Part shown: piece by piece, positions 8,037 to 17,423 of the stretch
Numbering within the stretch: position 1 is the first letter of the stretch
Layout of the letters: every line of letters starts with the position of its first letter
Origin: Anaerolineae bacterium
Lineage (GTDB): Bacteria; Chloroflexota; Anaerolineae; Aggregatilineales; Phototrophicaceae
NCBI GenBank assembly: GCA_017303635.1
Contig: JAFLCG010000021.1
Coordinates: forward strand, 25,748 to 89,747
DNA: 64,000 nucleotides
Direction of reading: 5' to 3'
Position numbers and translations under genes: made by a program
Notes under the pieces: model-generated
What the model was told of the DNA's origin: nothing
Databases searched by the model: none
The model's input: only the letters and a program-made list of their open reading frames with translations

Positions 8037-9698
8037 TTACACTCCACAGACCACGCGGAAGCCGACCATCTCCGCTCGACCGCCGGGGGGTGCCCAGTAG
8101 CGATCAGCACTGCGGGCCGCCAGCAGATCCTGCTGGAATGAACCCCCACGCAACACTTTGAAGTCGCCAGCCTGGAAAGAATTGCTCACGGCGGGGCCGG
8201 GTGGATTATCCCGCACACCGAGGGCGTAGTAGTCTTTATCGTGCCAATCGGCCACCCATTCCCAGACGTTACCCGCCATATCCATCGCCCCAACCCAACT
8301 CGCCCCTTCCGGTTTTTCCCCGCCGGGGGCCGCGCTGGTCAAACCGATGTCGTTGGTCTGAGCTTTGCCGATGGTGAAATCATTGCCCCAGGGGAAGATC
8401 GGCGCGGCCGGGCCACGAGCCGCATACTCCCACTCGGCTTCACTCGGCAAACGGCAGCCGCGCCAGCGCGCATAGGCGTCCGCCTCATACCAGGAGACAT
8501 TCACAATGGGGATGTTCCAGTTTTCCGGCAGCGTGTAGGTGGACGGGCCGTTCGCCGCGTCCCAGGCCCAGCCCTCCGGCGTCCAGTTCGCCTGATTGCC
8601 ATAACCGCCCACATCGATGAAGGCCTTCCAGTCGCGCACACTGACTTCCATCAGGTCAATCCAGTAGGGTGTCGTGATGCATACCTCATGCACCGGCTGT
8701 TCATCAGAATCGCCGCTGGTGCTGCCCATCATGAAGCACCCCGCCGGGACATATACCTGCCGGACGCCGGTTGGGTCATAGCGTAAACTCCCCGGCCCGG
8801 GAGTCGGCGGCAGGGTGCGGGTCGGCGTGGCGCTGGGTAGTAGTGCCGTCGCGCTGGGTGTCATGGTCAACGTCGGAGGCGGGACAGTCGCTGTAGCAGT
8901 AAAGGTAGAAGTCAGTGTAGGGGTCAACGTTGCTGTAGACGTAGCGGTTGGTGGAACAGCCGTAGATGTCAAGGTCGCCGTCGGCGGGATTGGCGAGGGC
9001 GTAGTGGTCAGAGTCGCGCTGGGCGGCACCAGCGTAGCCGTCGGCGTGGCGCTGGCCGTAGCTGGTTGGTTGGTCAGGGTATGAGTTGCTGTTGCGCTTG
9101 CCTGGGCTGCTCCAGCTACGATCAGGACCGGTGTTGGCGTGGCTGGTGGTCGATTACTGACATACAGGAAAGCGGCCACACCCCCCAGTACCGCGACGAT
9201 CAATAGAAGAACCAAACCTACCCATAGGCCACGGAAGCGACTGCGCTGAAATAGCTGTTCGCTGATCATATCGCCGGGAATATCCAGCGCGGTCGGTTGG
9301 CCCGTTCCGGGCTTCACCACCTGGCGCAGCGCCTCGACTAAACCCGACGGCAGCCCTGCCTGTACACCATGAGTCATATCGGCATATTGCAGGTTGGCAA
9401 GACGCGACCAGGGTTTGCCATCCAACAGCACCGGGAAGATGGGCCGACGATTCTCCGGGGCTTCAGCCAGCAGCAGTTCACGCTCCACCCAGTCGGAGGT
9501 CTGCGAGCGGGGGGACATGATGACGATGACCGCGTCCGCGGTGATGATGTTCTGTTCAATGGTCGGCCACCAGCGGGCGCTGGGCGTCAGCCGGGTTTCA
9601 TCCATCCAGACCGCCAGCCCCTGCTGTTGAAGTAATCCACGCAGGTGCCGGGCAAACGAGATGTCCTGTTTGCTATAGCTGATGAAAATATGGCTCAT
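8037..9698 (-). CDS. TIR domain - transmembrane - formylglycine-generating-enzyme-like (SUMF1) protein
   Basis: From ATG 9698 (MSHIFISYSKQDISFARHL) the first ~130 residues are a TIR domain (FISYS, then LAVWMDE..., VIVIMSPRSQTSDWVEREL). A single membrane helix follows (LWVGLVLLLIVAVLGGVAAF), then a ~110-residue Thr/Pro/Ala linker of TPTATL-like repeats. The C-terminal ~240 residues are an FGE-sulfatase/SUMF1 domain (YVPAGCFMMGSTSGDSDEQP, VNVSWYEADAYARWRGCRLP, SEAEWEYAARGP, GNVWEWVADW). The SUMF1 part would be outside the cell and the TIR inside. I chose 9698 because the 17 residues before it are not conserved-looking. It is divergent from the kinase-regulator gene. Whether the TIR is an NADase is unknown. 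Confidence 0.85.
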   Translation of the reverse strand: MSHIFISYSKQDISFARHLRGLLQQQGLAVWMDETRLTPSARWWPTIEQNIITADAVIVIMSPRSQTSDWVERELLLAEAPENRRPIFPVLLDGKPWSRLANLQYADMTHGVQAGLPSGLVEALRQVVKPGTGQPTALDIPGDMISEQLFQRSRFRGLWVGLVLLLIVAVLGGVAAFLYVSNRPPATPTPVLIVAGAAQASATATHTLTNQPATASATPTATLVPPSATLTTTPSPIPPTATLTSTAVPPTATSTATLTPTLTSTFTATATVPPPTLTMTPSATALLPSATPTRTLPPTPGPGSLRYDPTGVRQVYVPAGCFMMGSTSGDSDEQPVHEVCITTPYWIDLMEVSVRDWKAFIDVGGYGNQANWTPEGWAWDAANGPSTYTLPENWNIPIVNVSWYEADAYARWRGCRLPSEAEWEYAARGPAAPIFPWGNDFTIGKAQTNDIGLTSAAPGGEKPEGASWVGAMDMAGNVWEWVADWHDKDYYALGVRDNPPGPAVSNSFQAGDFKVLRGGSFQQDLLAARSADRYWAPPGGRAEMVGFRVVCGV

Positions 9699-9847
9699 GC
9701 TCGGTTTTCCAGGTTGTGCTTGCCCCCAATACCTTAATGCGATTGGCAACGAAATGCCAGCATCGACCTTCGAGGTGTCGCTTTCGATCTCCTGTGTTAG
9801 ACTTTCGTTAGATTGCCTTCAACAACACCAAGTAGCGGGACACAGTA

Positions 9848-11401
9848 ATGATCGGACGCAAGCTGCTTAATCGGTACGAGATCAAGGAACATCTGGGTGA
9901 CGGCTCGACCGCAACGGTCTATAAAGCCCTGGATACCCGGTTGGGGCGGCAGGTGGCCCTCAAGATACTGCTGCCACACGTCCGCGAATCGACCCGCAAC
10001 CGCTTTTTTCAGGAAGCGCTGGCCGCTGCCCAACTGAACCACCCGAACATCATGGCGATCTACGACATTGGGGATGACGCCGATTTTCACTTTCTGGTGG
10101 TTGAATTTGTCGATGGTATGTCGTTGGCAAATTACATCCCCTCGCCGGTCACAACCGTCATCAACTTTGGTCGGCAGATCGCTAGCGCCCTGCAATACGC
10201 GCACGATCATCAGGTCATCCACCGGGACATCAAGCCGGCCAATATCAAAGTGACCCCGAACGGCGTGGTCAAGATCATGGATCTGGGGTTGGCGCTGCCG
10301 CGTGATGCCCAGCGCGTGACGGCTGAAGGCATGGTGATTGGCACCCCGGCCTATCTCTCGCCAGAACAGGCGCAGGGTTATACGCTCGACCACCGCACGG
10401 ATATTTACTCGCTCGGCATCGTGCTCTATGAGATGGCGACCGGGCATCTACCCTTCGACTCTGATGAAATTCCGGCGCTGCTGCTGCAACAGGTCAAGCA
10501 ACCCGCCCCACCGCTGCGTCTGATCGCGCCGGATGTGCCGGTGGATCTGGAAAAGGTCATTCTCAAAACGCTGGAGAAGAATCCTTCCCGGCGCTTCCAA
10601 TCCTGCGAGGCGCTCGGCAATGCGCTGGAAGCCATCCTGAACGGATCACCGACGATCACCTCGGAGTCCACCGCGGCGCGGCCCGGCACCGGCGAATTGC
10701 AAACGGATGCCCGCCGAGCGACGCAACCAACCGGCACGGTTCGCCGCGCCAAACCCACCGTGCGCGTCATGCTAGCAGATGACCACACCATCCTGCGGCG
10801 TTCGCTAGCCAGCTTCCTCCAGCAGAACGATGAATTCCTGGTGGTGGCGGAAGCCTCCAATGGCGATGAAGCCCTCGAGCAGGTGAAAGCCACGCTGCCG
10901 GATGTGCTGCTGCTCGACCTGAACATGCCGGGGCGCGGCGGGCTGGATGTGCTGCCGTCGATCCGGGCGGAAGCCCCTAACGTTCGGGTGCTGATCCTGA
11001 CCGGGCGCGAGGAAGACTGGTACATCATGCGGGCGCTGCGAACCGGGGCGCACGGCTACCTGCTCAAGACCACCGATGAGAACGATCTGCTGGATGGCAT
11101 CCGTAAGGTGCTGCAGGGGCAGACGGTGCTGGGCCAGGGCGTGGCCGAGCGTTTGGTTGCCAATATGGGCGGTGATGGAAGTGGCGGGGCGCTGACGGCA
11201 ACGGAAAAGCAGGTGCTGTTGTATGTCGCCGCCGGACTGGAAAACCCGGACATCGCCAAGCAGATGCAGATCACCCAGCATCTCATCATCGAAACGCTGG
11301 CGACAGCCATGGATAAACTCGGTGCGGGCGACCGTCACTCGGCGGCCCTGACCGCCCTGCGGTTGGGCCTGATCGAATTGAGCGCCGTGCAGGATTTGTA
11401 G
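9848..11401 (+). CDS. Ser/Thr protein kinase fused to a NarL/FixJ-type response regulator
   Basis: 517 residues in one frame. Residues ~1-265 are a Hanks-type kinase: YEIKEHLGDGSTATVYKA glycine loop, VALKIL lysine, catalytic VIHRDIKPANIK, and DLG in place of DFG before the GTPAYLSPEQ activation segment. After a ~35-residue linker comes a receiver domain (VRVMLADDHTILRRSLASFL, phospho-Asp in VLLLDLNMPGRGG, LILTG, Lys in GYLLKTT). A LuxR-type helix-turn-helix follows (LTATEKQVLLYVAAGLENPD) with DKLGAGDRHSAALTAL. It is presumably cytoplasmic and DNA-binding. There is no transmembrane helix and no separate histidine kinase next to it. Joining a Ser/Thr kinase to an Asp-type receiver and DNA-binding domain in one chain is unusual. 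Confidence 0.9.
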   Translation: MIGRKLLNRYEIKEHLGDGSTATVYKALDTRLGRQVALKILLPHVRESTRNRFFQEALAAAQLNHPNIMAIYDIGDDADFHFLVVEFVDGMSLANYIPSPVTTVINFGRQIASALQYAHDHQVIHRDIKPANIKVTPNGVVKIMDLGLALPRDAQRVTAEGMVIGTPAYLSPEQAQGYTLDHRTDIYSLGIVLYEMATGHLPFDSDEIPALLLQQVKQPAPPLRLIAPDVPVDLEKVILKTLEKNPSRRFQSCEALGNALEAILNGSPTITSESTAARPGTGELQTDARRATQPTGTVRRAKPTVRVMLADDHTILRRSLASFLQQNDEFLVVAEASNGDEALEQVKATLPDVLLLDLNMPGRGGLDVLPSIRAEAPNVRVLILTGREEDWYIMRALRTGAHGYLLKTTDENDLLDGIRKVLQGQTVLGQGVAERLVANMGGDGSGGALTATEKQVLLYVAAGLENPDIAKQMQITQHLIIETLATAMDKLGAGDRHSAALTALRLGLIELSAVQDL

Positions 11402-11464
11402 GTATACATTATTTGTATGTAGCAATACATGCAGATTAATTAGCAGTCTCATGGATACAAGTCA

Positions 11465-12997
11465 ATGAGAGCATTCAAGCTGCCAATCATATTCATCTGG
11501 GTCGTTGCGTTAACGTCACTTGCATTGTCTCAAGATGTCTCCGAACCTCGGTTGATTGTTTGTGGTGATACCTTTGAAGATGTATTGATTACAGAAAAAG
11601 ATAAGCTCGAATATCAGATTATGCTTAGCCCTGGAGATGGTCTGTCAATAACTTCAAGTAGATTTGGACAGCATTTATTGCTAGCCACATATGTCTATGA
11701 CCCATTGGGAAATCTTTTATTGAGCAGTACCCAAAATGGTCAACTGCAATCTGCGGTCCGGGTTCAATACATTGCTGCCGCGCATGGCACATTCAAGATT
11801 GTCGTCACTAATTATCTTCTGGAAGAGCCATCTGTAACTGGTGGTCTAGGCATGTTCACGATGGCAGTTTCCTGTATATTGCGTGATGGCTCTTCCATCG
11901 TACCCGAGTCCGCGCACGATCCTACACCCTTACCCGATTCCGTGCACAATCCTACACCTATCGCCGCGGACAATATTGCTCCGGATATAATTGTAATGGA
12001 AGATAGCATCCTTTTGCCCGTAGATGCGACTGCACAGGGAAGTGAGCCAATCGGTGAAGGCGAAGTGCGGTTGTTTTCCCCACTCAGGGTAAATGAAGAT
12101 GACCTGGTCCTCGTACGGCTGGAATTGGAGGCACTCAATCCGGGCCCGGTTGCCACCGCCCCGCCCATCAGCTTGCCCACTCGGGTGCCAACGCCCTCGC
12201 TCCTCGACCAGCAGAACATCTCGCTCTACACAGTGATGGCTGCCGGGCTTGAGGGTCTGGATATTGATCAATTCCAGATAGAGCCTGAACCTAATATTCA
12301 AATGCTGCGCCTGAGTACCAAGGAAGTGAATTATTGGGAATGGCGGCTGCGGGCGCTGCCCGGCAGCGGCGGCGATTACCGATATCTAAATGTTTTCCTG
12401 TATGTTCCGTGGCTGCTCAATGACGGTACAGTCGGAAAGATTATCATCTACAATGCCGACATCGAAATCTATGTACGTCAAGCTGAGACATCATCGGAGA
12501 CGGCAGAGATGCAAGCGGATGATACTTCAGGAATAGCGGCGGAGGCTCAAGCAGCCAATGCAGCTGCGGTCGCCGTTAGCATTGCCGATGGGGATGCTGC
12601 GAACAACGCTGAGTCAAACCTGACCGATTTTTCGGTCATTTATTCAGACCCAGATAGCCTGACATTAGTCTATTATACGAGCCTGAACATCGAAACTTTG
12701 AAACTACGATCTGTTATCAATGAAGGCTGGGCGACAGATTTCGCTGTCATGCAGTTACAGGAGAATTTAGCAGAGTCCGGGATGTGCCTGCGCTATGTGC
12801 GTTACCAATCATCGCCACCACTGCCAGCAGATTGTAAACCGCAGTCCACTTTTGAGCGCGAAGTCACCAATGCGGATGTATTTTGGTATGACTTCCGGGA
12901 AAACCGCTTGCTGGATACAGCCATTTACTTTCAGGAAAAGCTTCTGACAGTATGCTCGTCTATTGCTGTCCGATGCGATCTGCGGATTGAAACCTGA
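11465..12997 (+). CDS. Secreted protein of unknown function
   Basis: 510 residues. The N-terminus MRAFKLPIIFIWVVALTSLA is a signal peptide. A first region (about 25-140) with CGDTFEDVLITEKDKLEYQI, AHGTFKIVVTNYLLEE and an alternating beta pattern resembles bacterial pre-peptidase (PPC)-like beta sandwiches. It is followed by a Pro/Asp-rich linker with two near-repeats of HDPTPLPDS and a second beta-rich domain. I do not recognise a family. It starts 63 bases after the kinase-regulator and ends at a strong terminator, so the two could be one transcript. Codon use is slightly more AT-rich than upstream. Confidence 0.75.
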   Translation: MRAFKLPIIFIWVVALTSLALSQDVSEPRLIVCGDTFEDVLITEKDKLEYQIMLSPGDGLSITSSRFGQHLLLATYVYDPLGNLLLSSTQNGQLQSAVRVQYIAAAHGTFKIVVTNYLLEEPSVTGGLGMFTMAVSCILRDGSSIVPESAHDPTPLPDSVHNPTPIAADNIAPDIIVMEDSILLPVDATAQGSEPIGEGEVRLFSPLRVNEDDLVLVRLELEALNPGPVATAPPISLPTRVPTPSLLDQQNISLYTVMAAGLEGLDIDQFQIEPEPNIQMLRLSTKEVNYWEWRLRALPGSGGDYRYLNVFLYVPWLLNDGTVGKIIIYNADIEIYVRQAETSSETAEMQADDTSGIAAEAQAANAAAVAVSIADGDAANNAESNLTDFSVIYSDPDSLTLVYYTSLNIETLKLRSVINEGWATDFAVMQLQENLAESGMCLRYVRYQSSPPLPADCKPQSTFEREVTNADVFWYDFRENRLLDTAIYFQEKLLTVCSSIAVRCDLRIET

Positions 12998-13028
12998 AGC
13001 ACTGTTGATTGGCGAACCGTTGTCATAG

Positions 13029-13056
13029 GCCGCACCAAACGATGGTGCGGCTTTTT
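13029..13056 (+). terminator. Rho-independent terminator
   Basis: Perfect 8-bp stem GCCGCACC / GGTGCGGC with a 7-base loop, followed by TTTTT. It closes the transcript of the secreted protein. Confidence 0.9.
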
Positions 13057-13145
13057 GATGTCAAGCAGATGCCCGATAGGCGCTGGTAAGCTAGAATAGG
13101 TTGTAATTTGGTTCTTTAGACTTGTTTGAATTAGGAGTTTTGATA

Positions 13146-13511
13146 ATGGCGAAAGCCAGGATCTTGCTGGTCGATGACGACCCATTCATTGTCGAAGCCC
13201 TGGCCGATTTATTGCAGTTTAATGACTATGAAACCCTCACCGCCCACAACGGGGTCGAGGCCCTTCACATCCTGACTACCCACCAGCCCAACCTGATTGT
13301 CTCGGATACACGGATGCCCCAGATGGATGGGGTCGAGTTGTTGAAGGCCGTCAAAGCAGATTCGCGACTGGCCGCAATTCCCTTTATTTTTCTATCGGCA
13401 TTGAGCGAAAAACTGGAAATTGCCGAGATGCTCCGCCTGGGCGCTGTGAACTGCATCTCCAAACCCTACGACCCCGGTTATCTCTTGCGGGAGATCGCAA
13501 AGCACCTGTAA
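13146..13511 (+). CDS. Single-domain response regulator (CheY-like)
   Basis: Receiver domain only, ~121 residues. The acidic pocket is in ILLVDDDPFIVEAL, the phospho-acceptor Asp in NLIVSDTRMPQMDGVELL, the conserved Ser/Thr in FIFLSAL and the Lys in CISKPYDPG. No output domain follows. ATG 13146 is preceded by AGGAG at an ideal distance, so it is preferred over the in-frame start at 13122. No cognate kinase is adjacent. It would act through protein contacts in a phosphorelay. Confidence 0.92.
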   Translation: MAKARILLVDDDPFIVEALADLLQFNDYETLTAHNGVEALHILTTHQPNLIVSDTRMPQMDGVELLKAVKADSRLAAIPFIFLSALSEKLEIAEMLRLGAVNCISKPYDPGYLLREIAKHL

Positions 13512-13644
13512 ACCCATTCTAGTTCTGGTAAGCTATCGCGCTCGGCGGATTAGCCAGCGCTGGATGCATACCTGTTTTCAAGAAGCGCTATACCAATCGC
13601 TGCCGCCTTCAGGATATTCAGTCCAACCAACGAGGGGCCATTCC

Positions 13645-14793
13645 ATGCAGCGAGTCGGACGTTTACCTGCCCGTATCAATCTATTGATTGTGGCGCTCTT
13701 GATCGGCGGCGGGTTGCTGCTGCTAGGGCCGCGCCTGCCCTATATCTTCAGAGTGATCTGGTATCAGTTTGCCGGGATTGAGGATTATCAGATTTTCCCC
13801 GCGCGCACGGTGGCCGCCGGTGAAGGGCAACCCTGGGCGTTGGCAGCAGATTATAACCAGGCCACCCTGGATGGGGACCTGATCCAGACGATTGAGAGCT
13901 ATGGCCCGGTTGCCTTCCTGGTACTGCAGAACAATGAACTGGTTTATGAACGCTACTGGGAAAATCACAATCAGGCGGCTTACAGTGCGTCGTTCTCCAT
14001 GGCGAAAGGCATTGTGAGCCTGCTGGTGGGCATCGCCCTTGAAGAAGGCAAATTACAGAGTCTGGATCAGCCCGTTGCAGATTTCATTCCCGAGTTCCGC
14101 ACAAGCGACAAAGCCAACATCACGATCCGGCACCTGCTGACCATGACCTCAGGCCTGGATTGGGATGAGGCATATACTTCCCCGTTCTCACCCACCACCG
14201 AACTGTATTATGGGGAGGATCTCTACCGGTTGGTCGTGAACCTCCCAGTCAAGCATGAACCGGGAACGGTCTGGTATTACTCCAGTGCGGATACCCAGCT
14301 TCTGGGGATTGCGCTGGAAGCGGCCATTGGGCAGCCCCTCAGCGACTATGCCAGCGAGCGCTTATGGAAACGGATTGGCGCGGAACAGGATGCCAGTTGG
14401 AGCCTGGATCGCGACCAAGGGGTCATCAAGTCCAACTGCTGCTTTAACAGCACGCCTAGAGATTTTGCCCGCCTGGGCCAATTGGTCCTGCAGGGCGGAA
14501 CCTGGAATAACGAGCAGATTGTCCCCGCAGCATATCTTGCAGAGGCGATTCAACCCGCACCCGGTTTACAGGATGAACAGGGTAATCCGGTGAACTATTA
14601 CGGCTATCAGTTCTGGATTGCACAGCTCGTGGAGCCACCCGTGCCACACTTCGCGGGAATCCTGGGTCAGTACATCTTTGTCCTGCCCCATCTGAACGCC
14701 GTGGTCGTGCGACTTGGTCATCGGGAGGATCCCAATTTTAACGATGGCATCGCTTATCTACAGGCGGCGCAGATGATCCTCGAGGCCCGCTGA
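13645..14793 (+). CDS. Membrane-anchored serine hydrolase (beta-lactamase class C / NylB-like)
   Basis: From ATG 13645 (preceded by GAGGGG) there is an N-terminal membrane anchor (INLLIVALLIGGGLLLLG) and an extracytoplasmic hydrolase. The SxxK motif is SFSMAKG, the Tyr motif is VWYYSSADTQ, and the HLLTMTSGLDWDEAY block is typical of penicillin-binding-protein-like esterases and 6-aminohexanoate-dimer hydrolases. The late HREDPN sequence replaces the usual KTG/HxG box. The likely activity is esterase or amidase on a small or peptidoglycan-type substrate. It is monocistronic and tail-to-tail with the exchanger gene. Confidence 0.85.
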   Translation: MQRVGRLPARINLLIVALLIGGGLLLLGPRLPYIFRVIWYQFAGIEDYQIFPARTVAAGEGQPWALAADYNQATLDGDLIQTIESYGPVAFLVLQNNELVYERYWENHNQAAYSASFSMAKGIVSLLVGIALEEGKLQSLDQPVADFIPEFRTSDKANITIRHLLTMTSGLDWDEAYTSPFSPTTELYYGEDLYRLVVNLPVKHEPGTVWYYSSADTQLLGIALEAAIGQPLSDYASERLWKRIGAEQDASWSLDRDQGVIKSNCCFNSTPRDFARLGQLVLQGGTWNNEQIVPAAYLAEAIQPAPGLQDEQGNPVNYYGYQFWIAQLVEPPVPHFAGILGQYIFVLPHLNAVVVRLGHREDPNFNDGIAYLQAAQMILEAR

Positions 14794-14798
14794 AGCAG

Positions 14799-15770
14799 CT
14801 AGGCGCTGACTCCGTTGACGGTCACCGTGTAGATGACGAAGCCGAGATAGCCGATCAGAAAGATGGCGGCTTCCCAGCGGAAGAGAATCTTCTGATGGAT
14901 GGCAAAGGGCAGCAGCAGCGCAGCAAAGACGATCATGATCGGTAGTTCAACCGCGATCACACCCGGCGGCACCGGGACGGGTTGGACAATCGCGGTGATC
15001 GCCAAAATCGCCAGCAGATTAAAGATGTTCGAACCGATGACGTTGCCGAACAGAATATCGCGCTCTTTATTGAGGGCGGCAACGATGGACGTGACCAGTT
15101 CCGGCAGCGAGGTGCCCACCGCCACCAGCGTCAAGCCGATGACCACCTCCGGAACGCCCAGCGTGCGGGCGATATTGACCGCGCCATCGACCAACAGGTT
15201 GGCACCGACCAGCAGGACAACCAATCCGACCAGTACGCGCCCGATTTCTACCGGACGGCGAATCTCCCCGGTGATACCTTCGACCACTTCTAGTTCGGCC
15301 TCATCACGGGCGGTGACTCGTTCGCGCAGGGCAGCGCGAATGACCACCACCAGAAATACGATCAGGCCGCCGAACAGCAGCGCGCCTTCCAGTTGATTGA
15401 TGCTGCCATCCAGCGCCATCACGAATACGACTACGCTGGCGGCGATGGTGATGGGAATCTCCCGGCGCAGCAGCGAGATCTGAATCGGCAAGGCGGCGAT
15501 CACCCCGGCCAGACCGAGGATTAAACCGATGTTGGCGATGTTGGAACCTACGACGTTGCCGATGGCGATCTCCGGCACGCCTTTGCGGGCGGCATCGAGC
15601 GAGACCAGCAGTTCCGGCGTGGAGGTGCCGAACGCCACCACCGTCAGGCCGATGACCAGCGCCGGGATGCCCAGCGAAGCCGCCAACCGGGAGGCTCCCT
15701 GCACCAGCCAGTTGCCCCCGAAGAACAGCCCGACCAAACCGATGACGACGTAGACGATGTTGAGTTCCAT
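14799..15770 (-). CDS. Na+/Ca2+ exchanger family protein (CaCA, YrbG-like)
   Basis: Ten-helix cation antiporter of the inner membrane. The two inverted alpha repeats are intact: FGTSTPELLVSLDAA with IAIGNVVGSNIANIGLILG in the first half, and VGTSLPELVTSIVAA with LFGNVIGSNIFNLLAI in the second. They are joined by a short acidic cytoplasmic loop (ERVTARDEAELEVVEG). The 323-residue length fits the YrbG subfamily. It exports Ca2+ using the Na+ or H+ gradient; the exact ions cannot be told from sequence. Confidence 0.93.
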   Translation of the reverse strand: MELNIVYVVIGLVGLFFGGNWLVQGASRLAASLGIPALVIGLTVVAFGTSTPELLVSLDAARKGVPEIAIGNVVGSNIANIGLILGLAGVIAALPIQISLLRREIPITIAASVVVFVMALDGSINQLEGALLFGGLIVFLVVVIRAALRERVTARDEAELEVVEGITGEIRRPVEIGRVLVGLVVLLVGANLLVDGAVNIARTLGVPEVVIGLTLVAVGTSLPELVTSIVAALNKERDILFGNVIGSNIFNLLAILAITAIVQPVPVPPGVIAVELPIMIVFAALLLPFAIHQKILFRWEAAIFLIGYLGFVIYTVTVNGVSA

Positions 15771-15949
15771 GTTGAGTGTTTAACCTGTAGGTTACAGGAT
15801 TCCAGTTGGGTTGGTTTTCCGGCTACGAACGACCGCTGCGCCCGTCTCTGAACCCGATCGGTCAGTTGGTCATCTGCTCATCGGCTTGAGCAGGGTTTCA
15901 TGGTAATAAGGTTAGATACAGAGTATGTTTGGGTTGAAAAATCACGAAA

Positions 15950-16216
15950 TCACGATGATCGAGCGAATTCAGCTTCAAGGATTTCCCGACTGCGTGTGGA
16001 AAGATCAGGGGCGACTGCTGTCCATTCGATCTGATCAGCCTCAAGTTCAGCCATTAAGGCCATCTGAAGCGGCCACGTGGAATAATTTTCCGTCATATCC
16101 AGTGGTTGATACTGGCGCAGCATATCGTCCAGCACGTCCGCAACCGGGCGGTTCTCAGCGCGGGCAATACTCTTGAGACGGTCAATCAACCGATCAGGAA
16201 AATCCATAACGGTCAT
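15950..16216 (-). CDS. Putative RHH/VapB-type antitoxin without a partner
   Basis: 88 residues. MTVMDFPDRLIDRLKSIARA followed by ENRPVADVLDDMLRQY has the strand-helix-helix pattern of ribbon-helix-helix antitoxins. The C-terminal half would be the toxin-binding tail. No PIN, RelE or other toxin ORF follows between its stop and the exchanger gene (15771-15949), and none precedes it. It is therefore either an orphaned antitoxin or a small stand-alone DNA-binding protein. Confidence 0.5.
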   Translation of the reverse strand: MTVMDFPDRLIDRLKSIARAENRPVADVLDDMLRQYQPLDMTENYSTWPLQMALMAELEADQIEWTAVAPDLSTRSREILEAEFARSS

Positions 16217-16268
16217 ACGAATGACTCCACTACCATGATATATGTGATTATAGCACGCCTAAACAGCG

Positions 16269-17390
16269 TTACGGAATCACCCGTCCGTTGAGCATCTCGG
16301 TGACAGACTTGACCAGGCGGCGCAGTTCCGCTTCCAGATCCTCCGTGATGCCGTCCTGGATGGCGGCCTCGCGGAACAGATCGCGGGCTTCGCGGAGTTC
16401 AGCTTGCCCTTTGCGAAGGCGGCTCAAACCGGCGCGGAGTTGGGCGCGGGCATCCCGGCTGGCCGGGCTGGTGTACTGGTCGGGAAAATCCCATCCATGC
16501 AGCGACCCGACCTGATGCAGTCCGGCGCTGAATTGCTCGGCAGTCTCCAACCGCATCGAGGCTCCATCCTGGAGCAAGGCCTGCAGGGCAAGGCTCAGGC
16601 TGGGTTCCACGCCAAAATCCAGTTCGAGGATGTCCTGGTAACGGCCCTCGGCTTCGTGAATCGGCCCCGGTTGTGGACGCAGCGCCGCCTTCTGTGGTGA
16701 CAGTCCGGTGAAGAGCGGGTACAGGATACCCACGCACAAGTTGTGAATATCCATCCGGTAATACTGCTCGTCGCCGGTCGCCCCTTCCAACTGGCGCGAG
16801 CTGTTCAGGTCGATGATTCGCAGCGTGGTGCCGTCCCAGTAGACGTGCTCCAGCTTATGATCCATATAGACGATGCCCTTGCTGTGCGCCGTCTTGAGCA
16901 GTTCACCGAACTGCAAGGCCAGCGCCAGGCCTTCCTCACTGGGCAGCCGCCAACGCACGCCCGGCTGATTGGGCTTCATCAGATAGAGCAGATTGAGGAT
17001 GCGGGGAAGGTTCTGCTCCGCCAGGTAGGGACGCCAACCGCGTTCGGCATACTCCGGCAGGGCGCGGATAAACCCCATGATGTCCTGCTGAAAAGACACG
17101 ATCTCGCCGCCGGAGGGGGCTTCGCCCCGCGCTTCGATGTAGCCGCAGTCCATCAGCTTGACGACATGCGGGCTGCCTGACAGCTTGCTCAGCAGATCGG
17201 CCTCGTTGGCGAAGGCGCGATATTCCCAGCGGATGTCCCCCAGCGGATCGAGGTGTTCCGGGCGCAGCACCTTGAATGCCACCGCCAGCCCGGTGCGCCG
17301 GTCGAGCGCATCCAGCACGCGGGCATAGTGCCCTAGTGCAAAGGTGTCATTAAACTGATCGATACGGTACAGGTCATCAAGGTTCGGCAT
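16269..17390 (-). CDS. Divergent protein-kinase-like protein
   Basis: About 373 residues from ATG 17390 (MPNLDDLYRIDQF); an in-frame ATG also exists at 17456. A kinase fold is suggested by the FALGHYARVLDALDRRTG loop and the AVAFKVL lysine. The catalytic-loop analogue is VYMDHKLEHVYW, which keeps the Asp and Lys but has His where the metal-binding Asn should be. IIDLNSS stands in for DFG. A helical, charged C-terminal ~80 residues (RLRKGQAELREARDLFREAA) follows. It may be an active atypical kinase or a pseudokinase; the substrate is unknown. A palindrome (17424-17450) lies between the two possible starts. Confidence 0.6.
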   Translation of the reverse strand: MPNLDDLYRIDQFNDTFALGHYARVLDALDRRTGLAVAFKVLRPEHLDPLGDIRWEYRAFANEADLLSKLSGSPHVVKLMDCGYIEARGEAPSGGEIVSFQQDIMGFIRALPEYAERGWRPYLAEQNLPRILNLLYLMKPNQPGVRWRLPSEEGLALALQFGELLKTAHSKGIVYMDHKLEHVYWDGTTLRIIDLNSSRQLEGATGDEQYYRMDIHNLCVGILYPLFTGLSPQKAALRPQPGPIHEAEGRYQDILELDFGVEPSLSLALQALLQDGASMRLETAEQFSAGLHQVGSLHGWDFPDQYTSPASRDARAQLRAGLSRLRKGQAELREARDLFREAAIQDGITEDLEAELRRLVKSVTEMLNGRVIP

Positions 17391-17423
17391 GGCGTTTGGG
17401 AATCTGTTGGATAAAGACAAAAT

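Noticed and set aside
8815..9084. Val/Gly-rich plus-strand ORF
   Set aside because: Antisense of the Thr/Pro linker of the TIR-SUMF1 gene; the repetitive composition explains the open frame.
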